Of a stretch of DNA of 38,567 nucleotides, positions 24,813 to 32,490 are shown one piece after another. The position numbers and the translations under genes were made by a program. The notes beneath the pieces are model-generated. The model worked only from the letters and a program-made list of their open reading frames with translations, was not told the origin of the DNA and made no database searches. Positions within the stretch are counted from its first letter, which is position 1; each line of letters starts with the position of its first letter. This stretch comes from Nocardia testacea NBRC 100365 (lineage in GTDB: Bacteria > Actinomycetota > Actinomycetes > Mycobacteriales > Mycobacteriaceae): positions 1 to 38,567 of the forward strand of contig NZ_BAGJ01000258.1 in the NCBI RefSeq assembly GCF_000308775.1, given 5' to 3'.

Positions 24813-25673
24813 CTACGTGGACAGCTTGGTGACCAGATCGGCGAGCGCTTCCTCATCGAGGTACTCGCGTAGAGCCTCGGCGAGGATGTCTGCCTGCGGC
24901 TCGAACCGGCGCAGCGCCTTGACGATCTGCGGGGCATTGGCCGGCTTCGGCGAGCTGGGAGCTTTGGGCTCACCGTCGGGATCCTTCTGGGCCTGGCGGT
25001 CCTGCGCCGCCTGCCAGGCAGTCACCTGCTGCTCCAGAGGAACTTTCGCCAGGCTCCGAGCTACCCGGACCGCGAGGTCACCCCGGCGGAGAGCGGTCTG
25101 CAGTTCCGGTGCGAGCTTGAGCAGTGCACGGCGCTGAGACACCCAGCCGGGCGACTTCTTCAGGTACGCGGCCGCAGCTTCTGCAGACTCGGATTCCTCC
25201 ACCAGCGCTTCGACAGCGCGGGCTTCCTCGATCACATCGAAGCCTGCGCGAGCGACGTTCTCGGTGATGGACGCCGACAACAGGGTCGATCGGTCCGCCG
25301 CGACCTCATCCTTGATGACGAACTCGAGCTCGCCGCGGCCGTACCGGTGAGACGCCGCCAACCGCCGGCAGCCGTTGATCACCACCCAGCGCGCATCCCC
25401 GACCTTGCCCTGGTCCTCGGGATACAACCGCAGATACGCAGCCCGCGTGACCACAAGCGCCGGTTGCAGCTGCATCTGACCGATCGACTCCAGATCCACC
25501 AGATCCCCGACGTCTTCGCGCGGGTTCCGGGGGTTGGCCACCAGCTCCGCCAGCGGCGCCGAGGTCGGTGGACCGCTCGGCGCCGGCTGAGACGCTTCTC
25601 CATCGACAGGCGACTTCTCACCGACGCTGTCGAACAGATCTGCCAGGTTCTTCCTGGTGCCGCCGCGGGCCAT
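24813..25673 (-). CDS. parB: ParB-family partition protein
   Basis: 286 residues. The N-terminal ParB domain has NPRNPRED and the CTP-binding-type arginine box VINGCRRLAASHRYG. A central helix-turn-helix is seen in AAAAYLKKSPGWVSQRRALL. The C-terminus has a likely dimerisation helix (ILAEALREYLDEEALADL). ParB binds centromere sites; the three ATTTACCG palindromes around the operon are the natural candidates. ATG at 25673 overlaps the parA stop (TGATG), so both are made together. Confidence 0.88.
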   Translation of the reverse strand: MARGGTRKNLADLFDSVGEKSPVDGEASQPAPSGPPTSAPLAELVANPRNPREDVGDLVDLESIGQMQLQPALVVTRAAYLRLYPEDQGKVGDARWVVINGCRRLAASHRYGRGELEFVIKDEVAADRSTLLSASITENVARAGFDVIEEARAVEALVEESESAEAAAAYLKKSPGWVSQRRALLKLAPELQTALRRGDLAVRVARSLAKVPLEQQVTAWQAAQDRQAQKDPDGEPKAPSSPKPANAPQIVKALRRFEPQADILAEALREYLDEEALADLVTKLST

Positions 25674-26383
25674 CACACAGCCACCTTCAGCTCAAGCGCC
25701 AGCTTGTAGAAGTCCTCCCGCGCCCGCAGCGAGGTACCACTGCTGGGGTACTCGGTGACGACCTGGCCGTTGAGGGAGGCCCTGGTATGCAGCTTGTAGC
25801 GCCGGATCACCGTCTTCGCGCCGGTCCAGTTGTTGCGGCGGATGAACTCGATGGTCTCGTCGCGGTCCTGCTCCCCGTCGCGTGGATCCCAGTTGTTCAA
25901 CACCACCCGGTACTTCAGCCCGCGCGGCTCGATCACCTTCCGGATCGTCCGCGCGGTCGGATCGAAGGTCAGCGGTTCCGGAGTGATCGGCACGATCACC
26001 AGATCGGCTGAATCGAGAACCGCACGCAGTGCGTCCCCCGCCGGGCCCTCCCCGAGGGGATCCCGTTCGTCCTGTGACTCGGCCATATCTAGCCATCCGG
26101 GCGTATCGACGAACACATGGTCGATACCCGGAAGTTCCTTCAACCGCTTCAACTCATCCAGATCGGCGTGCGCCTGGACCACGTGGAACGGTAGATTGTC
26201 CACCCGCGACCCCCACCACACCGCGGAACCCTGAGGGTCGATCGACACCGCCGCCACAGGCGAAGGGGCATCCGGATCCAGCCCGTCCCCCACCACTTCC
26301 GACGTCACCGCCGCCAGATTCACTGCCAGCGTAGACTTCCCAACGCCGCCCTTCTGATTGAGCAGCACATGCACAACAGCCAC
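25673..26383 (-). CDS. parA: ParA-family partition ATPase
   Basis: 236 residues. The deviant Walker A KGGVGKST is at residues 11-18 of MAVVHVLLNQKGG, and Walker B is HVFVDTPGW. Switch-type segment IVPITPEPLTFDP follows. It lacks an N-terminal DNA-binding domain, as in small type Ib ParA proteins. GTG at 26383 was chosen because the Walker motif then sits close to the N-terminus as usual; the open frame extends 27 codons further without a ribosome site. Confidence 0.92.
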   Translation of the reverse strand: MAVVHVLLNQKGGVGKSTLAVNLAAVTSEVVGDGLDPDAPSPVAAVSIDPQGSAVWWGSRVDNLPFHVVQAHADLDELKRLKELPGIDHVFVDTPGWLDMAESQDERDPLGEGPAGDALRAVLDSADLVIVPITPEPLTFDPTARTIRKVIEPRGLKYRVVLNNWDPRDGEQDRDETIEFIRRNNWTGAKTVIRRYKLHTRASLNGQVVTEYPSSGTSLRAREDFYKLALELKVAV

Positions 26384-26519
26384 CGGTACTCTCTTCCGTT
26401 GCTTCACCCCGGCCGGGGCTACTCGGATAGCGACCGCAGCATACGACGCCCACCCGAACACCACCCAGGTGAAACACCGGGTAATCGCTCAGCCCGACGA
26501 AATCACAGGGCGAGTATCG

Positions 26520-26536
26520 ATTTACCGCCGGTAAAT
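26520..26536. repeat. Partition-site-like palindrome, copy 3
   Basis: ATTTACCGCCGGTAAAT, same as copy 2, upstream of parA in the 26384-26557 gap. The three copies bracket the parAB operon. Confidence 0.7.
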
Positions 26537-26557
26537 ATCAGCGTCGTCGGAGACCTC

Positions 26558-26776
26558 TCAGGAGCGTAGAGAGCTCGACCGGCCGGCCGCCGGAACGCCA
26601 CGACCAGGGCGAGAAACCTCCCACTCCTCGATCGTCGACTCCAGCCACCCCCGATTACGACCTACCTCAGCATCGTGCGGCGGCAGCATCCCCTTGCGGT
26701 AATAGCTCTTCACAGTGTTCAGGCTCAGCTCCAGCCGATCGGCGATCTCGGCGAGCGACAGGTAGTGAATCACCAC
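26558..26776 (-). CDS. Small helix-turn-helix protein (excisionase/MerR-like)
   Basis: About 72 residues. YLSLAEIADRLELSLNTVKS then YYRKGMLPPHDAEVGRNRGW is the AlpA/MerR-like winged helix with a W at the wing end. It acts as a DNA-binding regulator or recombination directionality factor; no integrase partner outside the transposon is present, so a regulator is more likely. GTG at 26776 or 26773. Just upstream lies the 32-bp palindrome at 26798-26829, probably its operator. Confidence 0.72.
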   Translation of the reverse strand: MVIHYLSLAEIADRLELSLNTVKSYYRKGMLPPHDAEVGRNRGWLESTIEEWEVSRPGRGVPAAGRSSSLRS

Positions 26777-26778
26777 CA

Positions 26779-26829
26779 AATAATACACCCTTAAGGGTTG
26801 ATAATACACCCTTAAGGGTGTATTATCAA
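26779..26829. promoter_or_regulatory. Perfect 32-bp palindrome plus a 21-bp-spaced half copy
   Basis: 26798-26829 is a perfect palindrome whose left half is TTGATAATACACCCTT. The 18-mer TAATACACCCTTAAGGGT occurs at 26781-26798 and again at 26802-26819, exactly 21 bases (two helical turns) apart. It lies in the divergent gap between the helix-turn-helix gene and the membrane-protein operon, and very likely is a cooperative operator. Confidence 0.75.
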
Positions 26830-26886
26830 GATGTGGAGCTCCGCCTGCTCTGCGTCGCGCACTGCTGAAAAGGAGGGATTTCCAAG

Positions 26887-26991
26887 ATGCTTCGTCGCCA
26901 AAGAACAATCACCACGGACGGCGACTCCCTGCTCGCCGTCGACCTCACCGATCCGGTCCAGCTCGCCCGTCAGGAAGGTGACCCCCAGTGA
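26887..26991 (+). CDS. Small ORF coupled to the membrane-protein gene
   Basis: 34 residues, MLRRQRTITTDGDSLLAVDL then TDPVQLARQEGDPQ. Supported by an AAGGAGGG ribosome site upstream and a GTGA overlap with the start of the next gene, so it may act as a leader peptide coupling translation. No homology recognised. Confidence 0.5.
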   Translation: MLRRQRTITTDGDSLLAVDLTDPVQLARQEGDPQ

Positions 26992-28331
26992 CCACCACCG
27001 ACCACCAGCCGCCGGCGCACGCCCACCGCGCCCACGACCACCGGGCCGCGCTGATGTCGCTGAGCACCAAACGCGACCAAGTCCGCTACGCCTGCTCCCA
27101 GCTGCCCTCACCCACCGGCGGAGCGGTACAGAACTGGCTGCGTCACTACGGCATCGACGCCGGCCGCACCCTGGCCGCCACCGAGGCCACCGCCTGGCGC
27201 AAGCAGAACGGGCTGGTCAACACCGGCGACCTGCAAGCGCTCACCGCCGAGGTTATCGCCGGACTCGACGCCGAACGCGCCGAGAAGACAGCAGCAACCG
27301 ACAAGCACACCATCGAACCGAACAGCGAACAGCCGCCGGTGAACACCGAACAGTCAGACGGAGACGACATGCCCGCCCTCCCGGACTCGGCCCTCACCGA
27401 CGCGAACACCGAACACGACCACAGCAGCGAACAGGCCGAGCGAACAGCGAACACCGAACAGCCGCCCCTGGCGCCGGTGAACATCTCGGCGGTGAACGAA
27501 CATCCCACCGACGAACAGCCGGCGGAGAGCACCGAACACGACGCCGTTCCTGCGAACAGCGAACACCGAACAGTCGCCGGTGAACAGGCAAGTCTCCCGG
27601 CCTCGCCCGCGCTGTTCGCTGCCCAGCCGCCCGACACCGCCGAACACACGGCAACGGCACCGGTGAACACCGGGCCGAACACCGGGCCGAACACCGGGCC
27701 GAACACCGGGCCGAACACCGAACTGCAGCATGTAGACCACAGCCAGGACGAGCCGACCCACAGCGACTCGGGCGGGCAGGGGGCAGCCGCGCCGGCGGGG
27801 GAGAAGAAGGCTGCGTCCCCGCTCGTGGTGTGGCCGGTGCTGCTGATGGCGATGGCCGCCTTCGTCGCGGTATGGAGCGGCTGGGTCGGACTGGGCGAGA
27901 TGACCGGGTTCGGCGAGGTCCGGCCGCTTCCCGGGATCGCGGACAACTTCGTCATCAACTCCGCGATCACCCTGCCCATCGGCGTGGAGGCCTACGCCGC
28001 GTACGCGATGTATGTCTGGCTGTCGGGGCGCTGCCGCAACGACGCCACCGTGATCTTCGCGAAGTGGTCCTCCATCGGTGCGCTGCTGCTGGGTGCTGCC
28101 GGGCAGATCGCCTACCACCTGCTCGAACAGGCACAAGCCGACAAGAGGGCCGCCGCCCAGGCCCTCGCCGACGCCGCCGCAGCGGCGACCGGCCAGGCAG
28201 CCGAACGCGTCGTGCTCGGCGCCCCTTGGTGGATCACCACGTTCGTGAGCTGCCTGCCTGTCGTCGTGGTCGGTCTCGGCGCCGCGCTGGCCCACATGGT
28301 CCGCAGCGAACGTGAGAACGAGGGCTCATGA
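26988..28331 (+). CDS. Plasmid membrane protein with four helices (Spd-like)
   Basis: 447 residues. The first 270 are mostly disordered and repetitive, with many NTEQ/NTEH units and four NTGP repeats at 27665-27712. The C-terminal third has four hydrophobic segments: VVWPVLLMAMAAFVAVWSGW, FVINSAITLPIGVEAYAAYA, KWSSIGALLLGAAGQIAYHL and WWITTFVSCLPVVVVGLGAA. The pattern GLGEMTGFGEVRPLPGI and ITLPIGVEAYAAYA is familiar from membrane proteins of actinomycete integrative elements and plasmids, which are thought to help plasmid spread. The repeated N-terminal half reflects the GAACA DNA array described separately. Confidence 0.72.
   Translation: MTTTDHQPPAHAHRAHDHRAALMSLSTKRDQVRYACSQLPSPTGGAVQNWLRHYGIDAGRTLAATEATAWRKQNGLVNTGDLQALTAEVIAGLDAERAEKTAATDKHTIEPNSEQPPVNTEQSDGDDMPALPDSALTDANTEHDHSSEQAERTANTEQPPLAPVNISAVNEHPTDEQPAESTEHDAVPANSEHRTVAGEQASLPASPALFAAQPPDTAEHTATAPVNTGPNTGPNTGPNTGPNTELQHVDHSQDEPTHSDSGGQGAAAPAGEKKAASPLVVWPVLLMAMAAFVAVWSGWVGLGEMTGFGEVRPLPGIADNFVINSAITLPIGVEAYAAYAMYVWLSGRCRNDATVIFAKWSSIGALLLGAAGQIAYHLLEQAQADKRAAAQALADAAAAATGQAAERVVLGAPWWITTFVSCLPVVVVGLGAALAHMVRSERENEGS
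27665..27712 (+). repeat. Four perfect 12-bp tandem repeats
   Basis: GAACACCGGGCC repeated four times, with a partial fifth unit to 27719; encodes NTGP units in the membrane protein. Confidence 0.9.
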
Positions 28332-28395
28332 CCCCGTTCACCGAACACCATCCCGGCGAACACCGAACACCCCGGACCGAACAGGAGCCTCCTCG

Positions 28396-28914
28396 ATGAC
28401 AGCGAACACCATCACCCGGAGCGAACACCGAACAGTGAACACCGGTGAACAGCCGCCGCTGAACACCGAACATCACATGTTCACTCCGGCGGGCCAAACC
28501 GAACAGCGAACAGCCGCATCACCGACCGCCGAACGCCCGGCGGGGGTGGCCTGTTCACCGCACGGCGGCAGTGAACACCGGCGAACACCCGTGCGCGTTC
28601 AGCGTCGCCGGGTACGCGGATGGCGGCGGCCGAGTACAGGCGTGATCGTCGATCGCACGTCCCGGTTCGGCAACCCGCACACGGTCAGCAACCAGTCCGG
28701 TAGTCCCACCGAACAGCACGCGGCCGCCGTCCGCCGCTACGTTCGGTGGCTCGACGGTGAAGGGCCGGACGTCATCGAACACCGCCGGCGCCGCTTCAAC
28801 CGGCAGTGGGTGCTGACGCACTTGCCCGAGCTACGCGGTCGGGATCTGTGCTGCCCGTGCGAGCCGGGGTTGCCCTGCCACGCCGACGTGCTGCTTCAGC
28901 GCGCGAACACCTGA
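28396..28914 (+). CDS. DUF4326 domain protein
   Basis: 172 residues. The C-terminal part has the DUF4326 pattern: VIVDRTSRFGNPHTV, AAVRRYVRWLDGE and LRGRDLCCPCEPGLPCHADV, with three conserved cysteines and a histidine that could bind metal. The N-terminal 80 residues are low-complexity and coded by the GAACA array. The function is unknown; the family is common on phages and plasmids. ATG at 28396 with AGGAG upstream. A strong terminator follows. Confidence 0.8.
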   Translation: MTANTITRSEHRTVNTGEQPPLNTEHHMFTPAGQTEQRTAASPTAERPAGVACSPHGGSEHRRTPVRVQRRRVRGWRRPSTGVIVDRTSRFGNPHTVSNQSGSPTEQHAAAVRRYVRWLDGEGPDVIEHRRRRFNRQWVLTHLPELRGRDLCCPCEPGLPCHADVLLQRANT

Positions 28915-28938
28915 AACCCAACGCAACATCTCGACAGA

Positions 28939-28977
28939 GCGAAGGACCTGGCGGCCATTACTCGCCAGGTCCTTCGC
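28939..28977. terminator. Strong bidirectional hairpin terminator
   Basis: Perfect 15-bp arms GCGAAGGACCTGGCG / CGCCAGGTCCTTCGC with a nine-base loop, between convergent genes at 28914 and 28988. Confidence 0.85.
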
Positions 28978-28987
28978 GCGTTCAAAC

Positions 28988-29233
28988 CTACCCGGCCGGA
29001 TCCGCCGGTCTCGGCGGGGTGACCTCGCTCAGCGCGAGGGTCGCGTGGATCTGGGCCTGGGCCTGGAGCGCGGTGACCCGCTGCCACATCACCCGGTCGG
29101 AGGTCTCCCTGCCGCTGCTGTAGCTCAGCCACCCGCCGTCCCCGGGTAGATCGGTCGTCGATTCGAGCGCGGCCTGCAGTTCTCGCCCCGCCTGTGCCGC
29201 GAGATCCGCGGCCCGTTCTGCATGCATCGTCAT
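28988..29233 (-). CDS. Small hypothetical helical protein
   Basis: 81 residues starting MTMHAERAADLAAQAGRELQ, largely helical with Ala and Gln (VTALQAQAQIHATLALSEV). Not recognised. It is transcribed away from the mobC region, so its promoter shares the 29234-29436 gap with the candidate oriT. Confidence 0.6.
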   Translation of the reverse strand: MTMHAERAADLAAQAGRELQAALESTTDLPGDGGWLSYSSGRETSDRVMWQRVTALQAQAQIHATLALSEVTPPRPADPAG

Positions 29234-29436
29234 GCCCGGAAACCGTAGCGATCAGCGCCCGCCGGCGGAGCCGAATTCCTTTGGTGTGGTCCCGATCCGA
29301 ATGTCCTCACGCGCCGTACTGCTCGGGTATCCTGGCAGGTGAGAACGATGTCAGCGAGCTAGTTTTTAGGGCCACTAACGTGGCCCCACCCCGGCAGGCG
29401 GGGTGGTCGCTGCGCTAGGCCGGAGGAGAGGTTGCG
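29234..29436. other. Candidate oriT of the MobP system
   Basis: This gap precedes mobC and the MobP relaxase. TATCCTGG at 29328-29335 resembles the IncP-type nic consensus YATCCTGY except for the last base. Downstream are two hairpins: GGGCCAC/GTGGCCC at 29369-29386 with a TAAC loop, and CCACCCC/GGGGTGG at 29386-29406. The combination of nic-like sequence, hairpins and neighbouring mobilisation genes fits an oriT. Confidence 0.6.
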
Positions 29437-29979
29437 GTGGCAGGGGAGTCCAGTGATCTGCGTGCGCAGGCGCGCCGCCGGCGGCAGTCGAACGTGGCCG
29501 GAGGCCGACCACACAAGCCGAAGGTGCCGATGTCGGATGACGAGCACCGGCGGTTGACCGCGCGGGCGGATGAGTTGGGAATCAGCGTGCAGCGGCTGCT
29601 GGTGGAGACCGCGATGGCGGCCCTGCCCGACTCCGATTCACCGGCCCCGGCGCGGTCGGCGTCGACGGATCCGGGTCGGGCGTACGCGGCGTTGCAGCTG
29701 CTGGAATTCGATGGGCAGCTGCGTCGTATCGGCAACAACCTCAACCAGTTGACCCGGTGGTCGCACCAGCACGAGGAACTCGCCGAGGGTCTCGGGATCG
29801 CGTTGAGCGCGGTGGTGCAGGCCAGCCTGAGCGTGGACGCCACCGCACGGTGGGTGATGGGTCTGGGCCCCGCGGTGCAGCTTCCAGCCCTCGATGCCTC
29901 GCAGCCCTCGGTCGTGGATGTCGATGAAGAGGCCGCGTTGGCCAGTGAGTGGGCGCTGTCGGACGAGACGGGCCGGTGA
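29437..29979 (+). CDS. mobC: MobC-family mobilisation accessory protein
   Basis: 180 residues. An RHH-like DNA-binding part (KVPMSDDEHRRLTARADELG) is followed by the MobC signature LRRIGNNLNQLTRW. MobC binds oriT and helps melt it for the relaxase. The start is GTG at 29437 with GGAGGAG upstream. It is followed after seven bases by the relaxase gene. Confidence 0.85.
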   Translation: MAGESSDLRAQARRRRQSNVAGGRPHKPKVPMSDDEHRRLTARADELGISVQRLLVETAMAALPDSDSPAPARSASTDPGRAYAALQLLEFDGQLRRIGNNLNQLTRWSHQHEELAEGLGIALSAVVQASLSVDATARWVMGLGPAVQLPALDASQPSVVDVDEEAALASEWALSDETGR

Positions 29980-29986
29980 GGCGGCC

Positions 29987-31795
29987 GTGATCCCGAACAT
30001 CAAGAAGGGCTCGTACATGCGGGACCTGCTGGTGTATCTGGCGGGGAAGGGCAAGGAGAACGAGCACCGCGATCAGCGACTGATCGCGGGGGACGTCGTG
30101 ACCCGGGCGGTGTTCGGTGGCCGGATCACCACGGCGCAGGCGGCGGAGATGGCGCGGCTGCTGGACTCGCCGCGTCAGACCGTGCTGCGGGGCGAGCCTG
30201 TGCTGACCACCGACCGGGCCAAGGCCCGCACGCTGATGGCGCAGGGAATGGACCAGCGTGAGGCGATGCAGGCCGCGACCAAGGACGTGAACACCTGGCA
30301 TTGCAGCTTGAGCCTGCGGCCGGAGGAGGGGCAGCTCAGCGAGGAGACGTGGGCTTCGATCGCCGACGACTTCATGGAACTCATGGGGTTCGCGGGCCGG
30401 GACGACGGTGTGCCTGATGTGCGGTGGGGTGCGATCGCGCATGGCTTGAACAAGGGCGGTGGCGACCACATTCACATCGCCATGGGGGTGGTACGTCCGG
30501 ATGGTTCGATCGCGGACCTGTTCCAGGACTACACGCGAGCACAGAAGGCGTGCAACGTGCTCGAACACCGGTACGGGCTCGAGGTTCTGGCCAGCAGGGA
30601 GGAGGGCGGGACCGAGCGGGCGACCAAGCCGGCGGAGCGGGCCCGCCAGGAGCGCGAGGGCGCTCCGGAGACCGACCGAGAGGCGATGCAGCGGCGGGTC
30701 CGCGCTCTCGCCGTAGCGGCCAGCAGTGAAGCCGAATGGGTTCGGGAGATGCGGGCGGCCGGGATCATGCCCAAGGCCTACTACGAGAAAGGCGGCCGCG
30801 AGGCCGTCACCGGCTACTCGGTGGAGTGGCGCCCGGAACGTGGTGCGGATGGTCGGCGGGAGAAGACGCTGACGTTCTCCGGGCTGCGGCTGGGCAAGGA
30901 CATGACGCTGCCGCAGCTGCGCCGCTGGGCAGGCTGGGACCAGTCCCCAGAAGCCGCCACCGAGGCGCTGGCCGAATGGAACAAGGCCACCGACTCACGA
31001 GGCCGGCCACAGATCTCCTCACCGCTGGACGAGCAGCAGGCGATCGCGGAGCTGGCGCAGTGGAGCGCGTACATGCGCACCATCCCGGTGAATGATCGTG
31101 CGGCCTGGGCCGAAGCAGCCGGTCGCACTTCCGGGCTGTTCGCGGCGGCGAGCGCGGCCACCGAATACGCGCCGGGGCCGTTGGATCGGCTGTCGCGGCG
31201 GCTGGCGGCGGCTTCGGACCTGGACGCGCACAAGCGTCCGGAACGGCCGATACACGACACCCAGATCAAGGCAGTCGCCCGGATGCTGTGGATCAAGAAG
31301 GGCCAGAGCGCCGCCGACATGGCACTGATCTACGCGCTGATGGATTGCCTGCTGGCGGTCCGCGACATGATGGCGGCCACCGAACGCGCCCGCACCGCAG
31401 TCAAGGCGTCGGATGCCGCCCGGCAGACGCTGGCCGAGATCCACATGCGCGCCGATGGTATCGACCCGACCAAGCCCTACATCACCGAGAAGGGATCCCC
31501 GCCCTGGCTGGCGCAGACCCAGGCCGCGGTGGTCGTCGATGGGCTCGACAGCGCTGCGGCGCAAGCCGATATGCGTGAGGCGTATGCGGCGTGGAACGCA
31601 CGCCGGCTGTCGTCGATGGAGGTGCTGCCCTACAACGAGCGCGGGCAGATCATCGAGCGCACGTCGGCCGCGAAGGGTTCCGCCCCGGCAAAGAAGCGTG
31701 ACCGGAAACTGAGTCCGACGCAGGAAGCGGCTCTGCGGCAGGCCCGCGCCCCGCAGCGGCCTGGCCGTGAGCAGGACCGCGGGCACGGCCGCTGA
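29987..31795 (+). CDS. MobP-family relaxase
   Basis: 602 residues. The N-terminus VIPNIKKGSYMRDLLVYLAG carries the probable catalytic tyrosine in motif I (Y in LVYLAGKG). Motif III is HGLNKGGGDHIHIAMG, with the H-x-H metal ligands, and WHCSLSLRPEEGQLSEETW is the region between typical of actinobacterial MobP enzymes. The C-terminal half is helical, without a helicase motif. GTG at 29987 was chosen because this start restores the conserved IPNI-KG opening. It is unrelated to the MobF enzyme and gives the plasmid a second mobilisation system. Confidence 0.88.
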   Translation: MIPNIKKGSYMRDLLVYLAGKGKENEHRDQRLIAGDVVTRAVFGGRITTAQAAEMARLLDSPRQTVLRGEPVLTTDRAKARTLMAQGMDQREAMQAATKDVNTWHCSLSLRPEEGQLSEETWASIADDFMELMGFAGRDDGVPDVRWGAIAHGLNKGGGDHIHIAMGVVRPDGSIADLFQDYTRAQKACNVLEHRYGLEVLASREEGGTERATKPAERARQEREGAPETDREAMQRRVRALAVAASSEAEWVREMRAAGIMPKAYYEKGGREAVTGYSVEWRPERGADGRREKTLTFSGLRLGKDMTLPQLRRWAGWDQSPEAATEALAEWNKATDSRGRPQISSPLDEQQAIAELAQWSAYMRTIPVNDRAAWAEAAGRTSGLFAAASAATEYAPGPLDRLSRRLAAASDLDAHKRPERPIHDTQIKAVARMLWIKKGQSAADMALIYALMDCLLAVRDMMAATERARTAVKASDAARQTLAEIHMRADGIDPTKPYITEKGSPPWLAQTQAAVVVDGLDSAAAQADMREAYAAWNARRLSSMEVLPYNERGQIIERTSAAKGSAPAKKRDRKLSPTQEAALRQARAPQRPGREQDRGHGR

Positions 31796-31899
31796 TCTTC
31801 TCGGGGGTCGCCGTGGTATCGGCCGGAAGTCGGGCGGGTATGACGTAGCCGCTGGTTAGTGGGTGCGGGAAGCGTCAGGCCCGCGAGCAGGTTGGCCGA

Positions 31900-32325
31900 T
31901 CAGCTCAGCAACGCTTGCATATCCCCGCTGCGCCAGAAGGTGCCCCACGAGGCGAGCTCCTCGGTAGTGAACATGCGCTCGGGCCGGAGCTGAAACTGAA
32001 CGCCCTGAACGTCGATGTGGGTGTAGTGCCTGTCATCCGCCGCGAAGTCGAATGTCACATCGCCGGGTCGCAGCACTGTGGTCACCTCGTCGTCGGCCGA
32101 GGCGTTGACCAAATACTGGATCACCTGGATCTCGCTCGGCACGGCGCCGCGCCACGACAGCACGAACCCCGGTTTGATCGGGGTGGACCACAGATGGAAT
32201 CCCAGACTTCCTCCGAACGGGCCGATGTAATCGAGCAGCAAGCTCAGGACCCGTCCCGCCACCTCGAAGGTGTGCGCGTCGCCTCGCTGCAGCGATGAGG
32301 TCTTCTTGCGGGCGTCTGCCGTCAT
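31900..32325 (-). CDS. Hypothetical protein
   Basis: 141 residues starting MTADARKKTSSLQRGDAHTF. Mostly beta-type with VLRPGDVTFDFAADDRHYTH and VQFQLRPERMFTTEELASWG. No family recognised. It is preceded by the terminator of the methyltransferase gene, so it has its own promoter in 32326-32440. Codon use resembles its neighbours. Confidence 0.6.
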   Translation of the reverse strand: MTADARKKTSSLQRGDAHTFEVAGRVLSLLLDYIGPFGGSLGFHLWSTPIKPGFVLSWRGAVPSEIQVIQYLVNASADDEVTTVLRPGDVTFDFAADDRHYTHIDVQGVQFQLRPERMFTTEELASWGTFWRSGDMQALLS

Positions 32326-32442
32326 GCCGCGCGATTTTCCTCTCCCTCCCCCTCGAAACCACGAGGGCACGCCGAATCGCCATATCCGTTGGTTTTTCGG
32401 CGGTTACTACGGGGACCTCCTCGTCCGTCCTCTGAACAGCGC

Positions 32443-32475
32443 CGGACCCCGGCGAGTAATGGTCGCCGGGGTCCG
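32443..32475 (-). terminator. Hairpin terminator of the methyltransferase gene
   Basis: Perfect 13-bp arms CGGACCCCGGCGA / TCGCCGGGGTCCG with a seven-base loop, 15 bases after the methyltransferase stop. Confidence 0.8.
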
Positions 32476-32490
32476 TCGCTTCGGGGAGGT

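Larger units (their letters stand above)
27320..28915 (+). repeat. One-strand GAACA heptamer array
   Basis: By eye about 40 copies of GAACA lie on the plus strand, mostly in tandem heptamers GAACACC/GAACAGC, with only about five TGTTC. They cross two genes and the gap between them (28332-28395). Confidence 0.75.

Noticed and set aside
27665..27712. Possible CRISPR or variable-number array
   Set aside because: The 12-bp units are directly adjacent with no spacers and lie in frame within a coding region.
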